The notes: a model not told the origin generated them from the letters alone. Positions 36,201 through 44,192 are shown, counted from the first letter of the stretch. The stretch: 64,000 nt of DNA from Paludibacteraceae bacterium (GCA_024401565.1 JAKSKU010000010.1:1-64000); one strand, 5' to 3'. Made by a program: numbers and translations.

Positions 36201-36533
36201 TTTACAAGGAGAGATTGCATAGTCTCCGAATGAAGTTACATCATACTCCTTACCGTCATACGATACTTTAGAAGGTATTTCTACTGAAGTTACATACCAA
36301 TCTTCAACCCCAGTCACACTTGCAGTCATTGCTGTTTCATCGTACGAGAAACTCAATCCTGTTTTTTCGGCAGGTACAGCAGCATACTTTACACTTATTC
36401 TTTCAATGTCATCAGCTAAATACTTAACTTGCGTACCGTCCTTTAGCAACACATATACCATTTTGGGCGGCTGCTGCGCAAAGGCTATGCACGAAAGCAG
36501 AGCCACACACAACGATAGTAAAAACTTTTTCAT
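33282..36533 (-). CDS. BspA-like leucine-rich repeat surface protein
   Basis: The 1,083-residue protein has a signal peptide (MKKFLLSLCVALLSCIAFA) and an array of LRR_5 (BspA-type) repeats of about 23 residues, typified by LTSIEIPNSVTSIGEDAFSGC. The repeats are arranged in five larger modules (about 57-232, 237-504, 508-636, 638-788, 794-1083). Each opens with TGLxFxYD...TASVTG and closes with a variant of FPSTCEIVWY; the last closes FPGTWTIEYYY at the C-terminus. There is no sorting tail. BspA proteins bind host proteins or other cells; a surface adhesin role is likely but the ligand is unknown. A long structured leader precedes it. Confidence 0.9.
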   Translation of the reverse strand: MKKFLLSLCVALLSCIAFAQQPPKMVYVLLKDGTQVKYLADDIERISVKYAAVPAEKTGLSFSYDETAMTASVTGVEDWYVTSVEIPSKVSYDGKEYDVTSFGDYAISPCKSLTSVVIPNSVTEIGRTAFAWCTSLTSIEIPESVTSIGESAFTWCTSLTSIEIPESVTSIGESAFVNCISLTSINIPNSVTSIGASAFEDCDNLKTARVPVSLKGKIPSNTFPSTCVIEWYAIPVEETGLKFMYDNTNKTASVTGVYNKDVTSVEIPSKVFYGGKEYDVTSIGKDAFENCVSLTSIEIPNSVTSIGEDAFSGCKSLTSVVIGNSVTTIGTKAFCYCEGLTSVKIPNSVTEIGEGAFNACTSLTSIEIPNSVTIIADYAFSGCTNLTNIEIPNSVTKIGEDAFSGCTNLTSIEIPNSVTSIGEDAFSGCKSLTSVVIGNSVTRIGNYTFLGCESLTSIEIPNSVTFIGEKAFYVCTSLKTARVPVSLKGKVESAFPSTCEIVWYASADQTGLKFSYNNEFNTASVSGIKNYGDSSEIKIPSQVVYNGVIYDVTSIKFNAFTYASYSSIEIPNSVTSIAEQSFLYCVNLTSIEIPSSVKKIGSSAFADCRNLKTARVPLGCELGNNAFPSTCEIVWYDPLTGLTFKYDEATMTASVTGFENKTVTEVIIPSVVLYGGKEYVVTSIGESAFLSSNNLTSIVIPNTVTSIGNIAFSMCAGLTSIEIPNSVTTIGDGAFALSPLTSIVIPESVTSIGENAFYGCLKLNTAFVPSRLNGKVESAFPSNCEIKWYVSPDQTGLKFSYDKTKMTAEVNGIINDGARQVKIPSHVLYDGKVYVVTSIYKAFLSCEYLASVEIPNTVTSIGYEAFQNCTSLTSIEIPNSVTSIREFAFFKCTSLTSVVIGNSVTSIGKYAFQNCTNLTSINIPNSVTTIGEVAFSGCTRLTSIEIPNSVTSIGSGAFKGCTRLTSIEIPNSVTTIEKEVFSGCTKLQSIGIPNSVTSIREFAFSGCESLINIVIPNSVTSIESYAFDGCTGLRGLEIPKSVTYIGPNVCYGCSSFKTARVPVSLKGKVESSFPGTWTIEYYY

Positions 36534-36610
36534 ACTTTACTCGTTATTATAATTTTTGTTTAGTCCTGTTCCCTACGGATGAAAAAAGATAAATCCTTCT
36601 CACATAGACA

Positions 36611-36940
36611 CAAAAAGCGTGGGAACTTTTACCTTGTTGCTCTATCTAACATGTTAGGCTCTGGAAAAACCTTTAAGAGTAAATAAAGCAACGGAAAGAG
36701 ACCCACGCATTCAGTATATCGAAATCCAACGCTAGACCATACTAATATATAGTAAGGTCACACGAAGGAAAGACATACACCCCCGCAGTCATCTACCGTA
36801 ACTTTGCCCCTTTTCCTTAAAATTTTCCAGATTTTAGCTGTAGGTAAGCAAAGCGAGTAAACGCTTGTCATGTATATGTAACACCACCCTATTGCCTAAC
36901 AACACCCACAAGTGAGTCTCTTTCAGCAAAATAAAGTAAT
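36611..36940 (-). ncRNA. Candidate structured leader or small RNA before the BspA-like gene
   Basis: The 850-base gap upstream of the BspA-like gene contains no gene but has many pairings on the minus strand. A promoter sits at its 5' end (36948-36976). Stems are GACCTTACTA/TAGTATGGTC (36735-36759), GCGTGGG/CCCACGC (36702-36708 with 36617-36623), nested GTTGCT/AGCAAC (36636-36641 with 36687-36692) and the CTAACATGTTAG palindrome (36646-36657). CCCACGC is followed by five T, so the outer stem could terminate a transcript of about 330 nt some 80 bases before the gene. It may be an attenuator, a riboswitch-like leader or an independent RNA. I could not match it to tmRNA, RNase P or 6S RNA. Confidence 0.5.
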
Positions 36941-36947
36941 GCCGGCG

Positions 36948-36976
36948 CAAAAGTACTACATTTTTGAAACATACAA
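36948..36976 (-). promoter_or_regulatory. Promoter upstream of the structured leader
   Basis: TACTTTTG (36948-36955, minus strand) fits TAnnTTTG, with TTG 18 bases upstream (36974-36976). Transcription would begin near 36940 and read towards the BspA-like gene. Confidence 0.5.
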
Positions 36977-37045
36977 TGCAAATTGATTAACAATTATTTC
37001 CAAAATTTCTTGCAATTCGAACAATAGAACAATCATTAACCTCTC

Positions 37046-37170
37046 TGAAATTTAAAATTTGGCAAACAGAACTCTACCAAGTATTTTGAAATTTAAAATT
37101 TGGCAAAACAGAACTCTGCCAAGCGTTTTGAAACATTCAATTTGACAAACAGAACTCTGGCGTTCGATTT
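37046..37170. repeat. Three AT-rich tandem repeats of about 41-42 bp
   Basis: Copies begin near 37046, 37087 and 37129. The first two share TGAAATTTAAAATTTGGCAAA and then ACAGAACTCT with CCAAG; the third is diverged but keeps GACAAACAGAACTCT. They lie between the leader promoter and a terminator. No open frame fits them. Confidence 0.75.
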
Positions 37171-37234
37171 GCAAAATATTAAAAGGCTTGTTCAGTCTTT
37201 CATTTCGCAAAATTCTAGTTTAAATTACCAACCA

Positions 37235-37268
37235 ACAAAAAAGAGACTGAATCTCACGGTTCAGTCTC
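37235..37268 (-). terminator. Rho-independent terminator
   Basis: GAGACTGAA and TTCAGTCTC pair around an 8-nt loop (37243-37268). On the minus strand six T follow the stem. It backs up the hairpin at 37311-37340 behind the second peptide gene. Confidence 0.8.
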
Positions 37269-37304
37269 CTTTAAGTTGTTTAATGTATTCGGCGAAGTCA
37301 AAAT

Positions 37305-37340
37305 AAAAACATCCCTTGAAAGCGGATGCTTTCAAGGGAT
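37305..37340 (-). terminator. Rho-independent terminator after peptide gene 2
   Basis: This is the same 30-base perfect hairpin as at 31861-31890, here followed on the minus strand by G and five T. The flanking bases down to the peptide stop codon are also the same in both copies. Confidence 0.88.
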
Positions 37341-37383
37341 ATGTTCGTCATCTGCTATATGCAAATGATTGTTTCAAATTTTG

Positions 37384-37509
37384 TCAATCATCAAGGTCTT
37401 CATCTACATCTCCAAATCCAGGGCCTTCAAATGAACTTCCGAGAATATCCCGAGACTCAAGAACCACCTCTTCTAGAGTAGGTTCTATAAATTCTTTTTT
37501 GTTTTCCAT
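37384..37509 (-). CDS. 41-residue acidic peptide, copy 2 (possible RiPP precursor)
   Basis: The product begins MENKKEFIEPTLEEVVLES, then RDIL, and ends GSSFEGPGFGDVDEDLDD. Compared with copy 1 it differs only at positions 2, 3 and 20 (Glu, Asn and Arg here). The start codon lies one base after the stop of the 1,233-residue protein (TAGtATG). The identical C-terminal 21 residues and conserved FxxPxL motif suggest either recent duplication or strong constraint. If these are precursors, the tailoring genes 5.6-10 kb downstream would act on both. No signal peptide is present, which fits a cytoplasmic precursor exported by a dedicated transporter. Confidence 0.68.
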   Translation of the reverse strand: MENKKEFIEPTLEEVVLESRDILGSSFEGPGFGDVDEDLDD

Positions 37510-37510
37510 A

Positions 37511-40500
37511 CTACTTATTTGTTTTAATTACTTTCTTTCCATTAACAATATAGATTCCGGCAGGAGCATTGTCAAGACTATTTAGTCTCACACCATTGAC
37601 AGTGAAAATCATATTTTCTGTGCCAACATTGCCGTTAACATCATCAAATGATGGTGCTTCATCAATGTCTTCTCCAATAACCATGATATTGAATTTTAAC
37701 GCTCTTGTCTCTGCATCTACCGCATGTTCTCCATGACCATATCCTATGGATTCCGCATGCATATACCATTTATTTGGTTTAAGCGTTGCAGGTGATCCTG
37801 AACGATAACTGATATTACCACTTGTTGCCATGTAATAATTGTTATCACCTGGCTTTAGTTCCATATTATCATAGACACCAGTCACAGTATATTCTGTATT
37901 AGAAGTTGAAAACTTCACATAATCAGCTTTGTCTGAACTCTCCAGAGTTGTATTCTCTGCAATTATGACATTAGAACCAGATTTCTTAGGGCGAATCAGG
38001 TATGGCACATTTGGAATAGTCTTGCTAGATTTAACAGGAGATATGACCATAACCATATCATCATTATCATCTAATTGTCCATTGCCATCTGTATCCTTAG
38101 TTGGACAAATCGTAAATATCTTTGCGACATCAAAATCAGTGTATTTTGTGACATCAATTGCGAATGGCACAAACAAAGCCTGCCATGCCTTGTTTCCTAC
38201 AACTGTTGTGCTGAAGTTACGAGTATAAGTAATCTTCTTAGCCTTTACATCATACGGATTTGAGTAGGCAACAGCATCTGTCAACACGATATCATCAGCA
38301 TACCAGTTGTCGTTAGCATCCTTGCCAATTACATTTGTTGGAAGTGTAACGCCAAGTGTTTCAGTGTCGTAATCAACACACATCAACTGGTTTGGTTCAA
38401 GAGACTTTGACTTGCTAAAAATAACAGACCAAGTGGTAACACCAGAAATTTGAGATGTACCACCAACAGTCTCATAAGACAAACCTTCTAGATTTACTTT
38501 AAGCACCAATGCACATTTTGCAGAAACCTGTCGTCCTATACCATCTGTCACAGTAAACGTCACATTTTTCAAAACATTTTTTGTTATAAATGGGATACCA
38601 GAAAGCACTCCAGTAGCAGCATCTAACGAAAGGTTTAATTCAGTTGGCAAACCTGTCACGCTATAAGTATAAGGTTTAATTCCGCCCTCCACATAGTCAG
38701 CAACAGAGAATGACATTGGTATTCCATTGTAAAGAGTTAGTGCCTCTAATTCTTCAGTAAATCGTACTCCTCCGTCAGCAGCAAGAAGTTCCTTGTCATT
38801 CTTGATATGAATATACTTAGAAGCATCCTCTGTCGTCTGAGGAAGCAAAATCCAATCATCCACACTTAATTTGCTGGTGTTGGAATAATACAAGACATGA
38901 TCATTTGGAACTGTGATCTTTCCGTTTTCGCAGACACCAATTTGTCCACCAAACTCTATTGTAGCATTGTCAACAATTTCAATATCACCCTTTACCACAT
39001 GACCTTTATCAGGAGAAGCTACTATCATATGCAAGTCACCATCACCAGTAATCTTTATGCTATTAGGGAATCCGCAGGTAATATAATTGGTTGTAATAAC
39101 GATTTCGCTTGTTCCAGTTACATTAACTGTTTCTACCTTACCTTCAGTATCAACAAAAGAAGTGAACGATGAAGATGTATATCTAATGTGAGTATTGTTA
39201 ATCATCAAAGTTTTACTCTCAGGTTGATAACTAATTAATCCTCTACCATCGTAGATTTTGTCTTTATTGATTTCAGTTACATTAACTCCAGCCACCTTAA
39301 ACTCATAGTTCTCGAACACTCGACCAACATATATCTCGATAGATTCACTCTGACCAGCAGCATCTGTAAGAGTGATTGTTGCTGTTGAGGTTGTATCTTT
39401 AGTAGAAGTAGGAGCACCCGAAATCACACCGGTAGTAGCATCAATAGTCACTCCTGCAGGAAGACCTGTTGCGGTATATTTACAAGGAGACACCGCATTG
39501 GATACAGCACTTGCACAATTTATAGGTGTAATCTCTACTGCACGAACCATTCTATTGTCTGGAAGGTCAAAAAAGTCGTCATCAGCAAATATCATCTTTT
39601 CACTTACCAAAGGCGTTGTATATGTACCAGTTGCTGAATTACCAAGGAAATCAGTCACCTTTATCGTTACAGTTTTACCTCCAGCATCCGCAGTTGTATA
39701 TGTACCGCTGATCACTCCTGTCTCACTATCAATAGAAAGTCCTGCAGGAAGACCAGTTGCACTATAATAGTATGGTGTCTTTCCACCAGCCACTGCCTTC
39801 AAATCCACGTTCACACTCTTACCTATGTAGCCTAGAGCCTGCAATGCTTGTTTAGATCCAGAATTAAACACAAAAGTTGGTTTAGCATAAGTGGATGCAT
39901 CATAATATCCAAAATTTGCATACCTCTTGTTCAGACCACCTACAGTTGCAGAAGACAGTGTGACATTGGAAACTGGCAATGTATTTCCTGTAGCAACAAA
40001 ATAATTTGTGGTGTTTTCTAGATTAAGAGTCTTTGTTCCTACCATCACATTATTTGTAGCACCGTCTTTACCTGTTGATGTCTTCACAGATAGATAACAT
40101 TGTTCAGACACTTCAATATCATCATCAAAAGCATAAGAATCACCGATAGTATTATGCACTGACAGTTTCAAAGAACCTGTACCAGAGAATGATGCACTAT
40201 ATCCCGAAAAAGCAGAATACGAGTCTCCAAAAGCAGAAACTTCTATTGAATTTGAACCATATAAATTTATATCCGAAATACTACGCGTTGATCCAGAGTA
40301 TGTCACATTATTTCTGACATCTTCAGCAATACCATCATTAACATCGTAATACACAAATGGTTTACCTACGCTGCTATATTTAATATTTGCATTTGTAAAA
40401 GATAGAGTTTTTCCTGAAAGTTGTACAGTTCCATCTCCAAAAATATCTCTATAGTTAGTGTAATCTACCTGCTTACCCGCAACATACAAATTGGTTTTTT

Positions 40501-41212
40501 TTAGAGAATTAACTCGTAAATACTTATAGCCATCTGTAGTGGAAAAAGTATGTGAGTGTCCTTGAAGAGTAGCTGACATTATTGATGAATTTGTCAGTGT
40601 AGAATATCTGACATTGGGGTTGCCACTTGCAATCATCATGTGATTATCAGACACAATAGCATTTCCGCTGCCAACCATTCTTGCATTGGTAGCATTATCA
40701 GTACGGACAAATTCTGCATAGCCTGTGAAAGCAGAAGAAACATTTATTCCATGCAATGGGGTGACTCCTTGAGCATCCGGATACTCTGAATTAAAAGTAG
40801 CACTCAAGCTACCGCTTCCCGACAAAGCGACATCATCAGCAAATCCCATAAGACCAGAGCCCAAAGGTAATGTAACATCTATGACATTTGAACCCTCTAA
40901 CTCTAATATAAGAATATTTGATTGAAGAAGTGTTGTAGTTGTTTCACCTTTAATAAAGTACTGCCAGCCATAAGGTACTTTACTTTTTAATGTAACATTC
41001 TTAAGTGTTAAATAGCCATTATTGTAATAGATTTCTCCAAAAACAGAGCCTGCTCCTAACTTTTCATTCAATTTCGGAACAAGGTTCCTTTCGGGACCAA
41101 CTTCGCTGGTCACGAAATCAACACCGCAAATGCTGATTCTTAGTGAACTCGCTCCCCACGCATGCGAAATGCAGAGCAGCAACGTCAAAATAAATAAGTA
41201 AAATCTTTTCAT
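37511..41212 (-). CDS. Large secreted protein with Ig-like (He_PIG) domains
   Basis: The 1,233-residue protein has a signal peptide (MKRFYLFILTLLLCISHAWG). Residues from about 30 to 470 are rich in beta strands and in Ser, Thr, Asn and Gly, suggesting a beta helix or similar surface fold. Three putative Ig (He_PIG) domains follow near 477-545, 564-627 and 840-907, each with the pattern SATGLPAGLSIDSETGVISG. The final 325 residues duplicate the domain in the 395-residue protein and end GIYIVNGKKVIKTNK. It is probably surface-exposed. The gene is directly followed by peptide gene 2, repeating the arrangement at 31934-33248. Confidence 0.82.
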   Translation of the reverse strand: MKRFYLFILTLLLCISHAWGASSLRISICGVDFVTSEVGPERNLVPKLNEKLGAGSVFGEIYYNNGYLTLKNVTLKSKVPYGWQYFIKGETTTTLLQSNILILELEGSNVIDVTLPLGSGLMGFADDVALSGSGSLSATFNSEYPDAQGVTPLHGINVSSAFTGYAEFVRTDNATNARMVGSGNAIVSDNHMMIASGNPNVRYSTLTNSSIMSATLQGHSHTFSTTDGYKYLRVNSLKKTNLYVAGKQVDYTNYRDIFGDGTVQLSGKTLSFTNANIKYSSVGKPFVYYDVNDGIAEDVRNNVTYSGSTRSISDINLYGSNSIEVSAFGDSYSAFSGYSASFSGTGSLKLSVHNTIGDSYAFDDDIEVSEQCYLSVKTSTGKDGATNNVMVGTKTLNLENTTNYFVATGNTLPVSNVTLSSATVGGLNKRYANFGYYDASTYAKPTFVFNSGSKQALQALGYIGKSVNVDLKAVAGGKTPYYYSATGLPAGLSIDSETGVISGTYTTADAGGKTVTIKVTDFLGNSATGTYTTPLVSEKMIFADDDFFDLPDNRMVRAVEITPINCASAVSNAVSPCKYTATGLPAGVTIDATTGVISGAPTSTKDTTSTATITLTDAAGQSESIEIYVGRVFENYEFKVAGVNVTEINKDKIYDGRGLISYQPESKTLMINNTHIRYTSSSFTSFVDTEGKVETVNVTGTSEIVITTNYITCGFPNSIKITGDGDLHMIVASPDKGHVVKGDIEIVDNATIEFGGQIGVCENGKITVPNDHVLYYSNTSKLSVDDWILLPQTTEDASKYIHIKNDKELLAADGGVRFTEELEALTLYNGIPMSFSVADYVEGGIKPYTYSVTGLPTELNLSLDAATGVLSGIPFITKNVLKNVTFTVTDGIGRQVSAKCALVLKVNLEGLSYETVGGTSQISGVTTWSVIFSKSKSLEPNQLMCVDYDTETLGVTLPTNVIGKDANDNWYADDIVLTDAVAYSNPYDVKAKKITYTRNFSTTVVGNKAWQALFVPFAIDVTKYTDFDVAKIFTICPTKDTDGNGQLDDNDDMVMVISPVKSSKTIPNVPYLIRPKKSGSNVIIAENTTLESSDKADYVKFSTSNTEYTVTGVYDNMELKPGDNNYYMATSGNISYRSGSPATLKPNKWYMHAESIGYGHGEHAVDAETRALKFNIMVIGEDIDEAPSFDDVNGNVGTENMIFTVNGVRLNSLDNAPAGIYIVNGKKVIKTNK

Positions 41213-41551
41213 ATGTTTTTATATTTTTTTAGAAAGACACAACAAGCTTAGGACATTGCTGTCATCCAACTTGGAATGTATATTTATACCTTTTAAAAAC
41301 TGTTTATTTACACAAAAACCAATCTCTAATGAGAATTCAAACAATTAATTATCAATATTATCTGCATTATCTAGTCCTTTGTGCCAGTCCCAATATCGAC
41401 AAAAATACAAAAAAAAGGGAGTTTTAAGGGGTTTTAACATGAGTTTTTAGCATTATTTTACAAATAAATCCGCAAAAATATTTTTTTCAAAGGACTATGT
41501 AAAACTCAAATTACTAAAAAGTTTGCTGGTTATTGATTATCTCAAAAATAT
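41213..41551. other. Intergenic, promoter side of the large secreted protein gene
   Basis: No gene is seen in these 339 AT-rich bases. A minus-strand TATTTTTG at about 41404-41411 fits the -7 consensus, but no matching upstream box was found, so a promoter is only suggested. Confidence 0.4.
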
Positions 41552-41581
41552 AGCCGTTTCAGAGTCTTAACTGAAACGGCT
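41552..41581 (-). terminator. Rho-independent terminator after the M3 peptidase gene
   Basis: AGCCGTTTCAG and CTGAAACGGCT form a perfect 11-bp stem with an 8-nt loop. On the minus strand it is followed by a T-rich stretch (TATATTTTTG). It lies about 95 bases past the peptidase stop codon. Confidence 0.8.
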
Positions 41582-41675
41582 TTGTTCAAAAAAATGACAA
41601 AATGTAAGTTCGAAATTTGTCTTTTACATTTTGATTCACCTATAATTCTGCATTCAGCATTTATAATTCTGCATT

Positions 41676-43784
41676 CTATTTCACTCCGTTTCTCTTCAAT
41701 AGAGCATCGATTGTTGGCTCCTGGCCACGGAATCTCTTGTAAAGCGTCATTGGATGCTCGCTTCCTCCCTTCTCCAACACTTCACGACGGAATCTCTCTG
41801 CAGTCTGCTGATTGAAGATGCCTTCCGCCTGGAATGCCGCAAACGCATCCGCGTCAAGCACTTCTGCCCACTTGTAACCGTAATAGCCGGCTGAATAACC
41901 TCCTGAGAAGATATGTGTGAAGTTAGCGCTCATCAAAGCCGACGGTACTGAGTTCAACAATTGTGTCTTTGCCCAAGCCTGCTCCTCAAACTGCTTGACA
42001 TCTCCTGCGTATGGTGTTTCAAGCGTATGCCATGCCATATCAAGATAGCCGAATGATAGCTGACGCAATGTGAAGTAGCCAGTGTTGAAGTTTGCTGCCT
42101 TACGTATCTTCTCAATCAAATCAGCAGGGATCTTCTCTCCCGTCTTATAATGTTTGGCAAACGAATCAAGATACTCCTTCTCAAGAGCCCAGTTTTCCAT
42201 CAACTGTGATGGCAACTCCACGAAATCTCTATACACATTTGTTCCAGACAATGATGCGAAACGCGAGTTGGCTACCATTCCATGGATTGAGTGTCCAAAC
42301 TCGTGAAGGAATGTTGTAAGTTCGTCGAATGTCAGTAGAGACGGTTCATTCTCTGTCGGACGGGAGAAATTCATCACGATTGAGATATGTGGACGGGAAT
42401 TAGTACCGTCTTTCTCTATCCACTGAGGCTTAAACTCAGTCATCCAAGCTCCTCCGCTCTTTCCTTCACGTGGGTGGAAATCAGTGTAAAGCACAGCAAG
42501 GTATTTGCCATCCTTGTCGATAACGTCGAATGCCTCAACCTCTGGGTGGTAAACCTCAATCTTGTCGTTCTTCACAAACTGCAATCCATACAATCGCGTC
42601 GCAAGGCCAAACACTCCCTTCTTCACATTTTCAAGCTCAAGATATGGCTTGATCTGCTCATCATTGATTGAGTATTCTTTCTCACGCAGTTTCTCCGAGT
42701 AGTAGCTCCAATCCCATGGCTGGAAATCAGTCTTCGACACCGGAGTGGAATATGAAGCGGCAAAATCCTTCACAGCCTCAACCTCTTTCAAAGCTGTCGG
42801 CTTATAAGCGTCAAGAAGCTGGTCCAACAGATTATATACATTCTCTTTCTTCTCCGCCATACGATGACGCAAGATCTTGTCGGCATGATTCTTATAGCCT
42901 AGCAAGTTAGCTATTTTAAGACGAGTCTCTGTGATCTTTCTAAGCACCTCCACATTACTGCTCTCGCCAGACGTAGAACGTGAGTTGTATGCCAAATAAA
43001 TAGTCTTTCTCAACTCACGGTTGTCAGCATATTTCATGAATGGAATATACGACGGTGCTTTCAAAGTAAAGACGTATCCATCGAAGTTTTCCTTCTTTGC
43101 CTCCTCCTTTGCAGCGTCAAGGATTGCCTGTGGAAGGCCACTCAACTGTGATGCGTCAGCAACTTTTAGTTTATATTCATTTGTCGACTTCAACACATTC
43201 TGCTGAAACTGCAATGTGAGCGATGAAAGCTGTTTGCTAAGTTCAGAAAATTCCTTCTGCTTATCAGCAGGAAGAGTAGCTCCCATATTCTCGAACGACT
43301 CGTATGTATCTTCAAGAAGTTTCTTCTCCTCAATAGAAAGATTAAGCGTTTCCTTCTTATCGTAGATTGCCTTCACGCGAGCGAAAAGAGTAGCGTCCTG
43401 ATAGATGACGTTGGTATGCTCCGTCTCCTCTGGGGAAATTTCTCCTGCAATATTGTCCAATTCATCGTTGGTTTCTGCGCTCAACAAGTTATAAAAACAG
43501 TATTGGATATTTGATAGCATGTCGCCCGACGCCTCCAAAGCCACAATTGTATTTTCAAAAGTGGGAGCCTCGGGATTATTCTTGATCTTCTCAATCTCCT
43601 TGTTGTGCTCCTTCATAGCAAGACGCATAGCCTGGAGATATTCTGATGCTGGATACTGAGAAAATCTTAAAGTATTATGTGGAGTGTCGAACACCGTCCA
43701 CTTCTTGATCAATTCATTTTCATTAACTTGTGCAGTCATAACAAACCAATTAAATAATAATAAAATGCTTAATAGATTCTTCAT
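41676..43784 (-). CDS. M3 family metallopeptidase (peptidyl-dipeptidase Dcp type)
   Basis: The ATG at 43784 gives a signal peptide (MKNLLSILLLFNWFVMTAQ); the open frame extends 12 codons upstream. The 702-residue protein is a thimet-oligopeptidase-like M3 enzyme. Zinc and catalytic residues are in FLHEFGHSIHG near residue 495, with the downstream Glu in FVELPSQLMENW. The C-terminal GGYSAGYYGYKWAE is the substrate-binding Tyr/Gly loop. These enzymes cut short peptides; the signal peptide places this one in the periplasm, as for bacterial Dcp relatives. It follows the biotin carrier gene by about 70 bases on the same strand, and a strong terminator follows it. Confidence 0.93.
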   Translation of the reverse strand: MKNLLSILLLFNWFVMTAQVNENELIKKWTVFDTPHNTLRFSQYPASEYLQAMRLAMKEHNKEIEKIKNNPEAPTFENTIVALEASGDMLSNIQYCFYNLLSAETNDELDNIAGEISPEETEHTNVIYQDATLFARVKAIYDKKETLNLSIEEKKLLEDTYESFENMGATLPADKQKEFSELSKQLSSLTLQFQQNVLKSTNEYKLKVADASQLSGLPQAILDAAKEEAKKENFDGYVFTLKAPSYIPFMKYADNRELRKTIYLAYNSRSTSGESSNVEVLRKITETRLKIANLLGYKNHADKILRHRMAEKKENVYNLLDQLLDAYKPTALKEVEAVKDFAASYSTPVSKTDFQPWDWSYYSEKLREKEYSINDEQIKPYLELENVKKGVFGLATRLYGLQFVKNDKIEVYHPEVEAFDVIDKDGKYLAVLYTDFHPREGKSGGAWMTEFKPQWIEKDGTNSRPHISIVMNFSRPTENEPSLLTFDELTTFLHEFGHSIHGMVANSRFASLSGTNVYRDFVELPSQLMENWALEKEYLDSFAKHYKTGEKIPADLIEKIRKAANFNTGYFTLRQLSFGYLDMAWHTLETPYAGDVKQFEEQAWAKTQLLNSVPSALMSANFTHIFSGGYSAGYYGYKWAEVLDADAFAAFQAEGIFNQQTAERFRREVLEKGGSEHPMTLYKRFRGQEPTIDALLKRNGVK

Positions 43785-43800
43785 AGAATATTTATTTATC

Positions 43801-43822
43801 GGGCGGGTTTGAAACCGCACCC
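43801..43822. repeat. Degenerate palindrome between peptidase and biotin carrier genes
   Basis: GGGCGGGTTTGAAACCGCAC followed by CC is an imperfect inverted repeat with a GGTTT/AAACC core. It sits in a short gap one gene away from two palindromes that lie inside coding sequence. It may be a worn REP-like copy. Confidence 0.4.
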
Positions 43823-43853
43823 TACGATGCTTAAACGATTGTATGAATAATAC

Positions 43854-44177
43854 TCATTCAACCACCACAAGGGCTGTCGACCGTATCGCGTTATCGCCAA
43901 CAGAATAATTCACCTCTTTCACAATCCCGTCGACGGGAGAAAAGATTCGATTATACATTTTCATCGCCTCTATCGTAGCAACGACGTCGCCCTTCTTGAT
44001 CTTTGTGCCAACGGAGATGATATCAATCACCTTTCCTGCGATGGGAGGGAAAACCTCTGTTGCGTGGGTTGCGTGCTTCGAGTTATAACTCGAAGCACGC
44101 AACCCACGCAACAGAGAATTCTCCCTTACGAAAGTCTTATATTTTATTCCGTCAATCTCTATCTCAACCTGCTTCAT
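43854..44177 (-). CDS. Biotin carboxyl carrier protein with an in-frame palindromic insert
   Basis: The 107-residue protein carries biotin between the carboxylase and carboxyltransferase. The C-terminal biotinyl domain (about 43-107) is normal, with the biotinylated Lys in EAMKM and flanking FPPIAGKVIDI and FSPVDGIVKEV. The N-terminal linker is unusual: residues 21-41 (NSLLRGLRASSYNSKHATHA and one more) are encoded by a perfect 62-bp palindrome, not by the usual Pro/Ala-rich linker. The reading frame is intact, so a functional protein is likely. It lies 15 bases after the carboxyltransferase gene; a biotin carboxylase subunit and a membrane decarboxylase subunit are not in the window. Confidence 0.9.
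   Translation of the reverse strand: MKQVEIEIDGIKYKTFVRENSLLRGLRASSYNSKHATHATEVFPPIAGKVIDIISVGTKIKKGDVVATIEAMKMYNRIFSPVDGIVKEVNYSVGDNAIRSTALVVVE
44055..44116. repeat. Perfect 62-bp palindrome inside the biotin carrier gene
   Basis: The left half starts CTCTGTTGCGTGGGTTGCGT and the right half is its exact reverse complement, ending AACAGAG; the centre is between 44085 and 44086 (GAGTTA/TAACTC). It keeps the reading frame and adds about 21 residues to the linker. Perfect palindromes this long are unstable in replication, so an intact copy suggests recent arrival or gene conversion. Confidence 0.95.
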
Positions 44178-44192
44178 AAGCCATGATTCAAA

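Noticed and set aside
33496-36222. Long plus-strand open frames opposite the BspA-like gene
   Set aside because: They are antisense shadows of the repeat units, which lack stop codons in that frame because of repeated sequence.
36611-36940. tmRNA, RNase P RNA or 6S RNA
   Set aside because: The expected conserved segments (for example a CCA 3' end, or GAGGAAAGTC) were not found.
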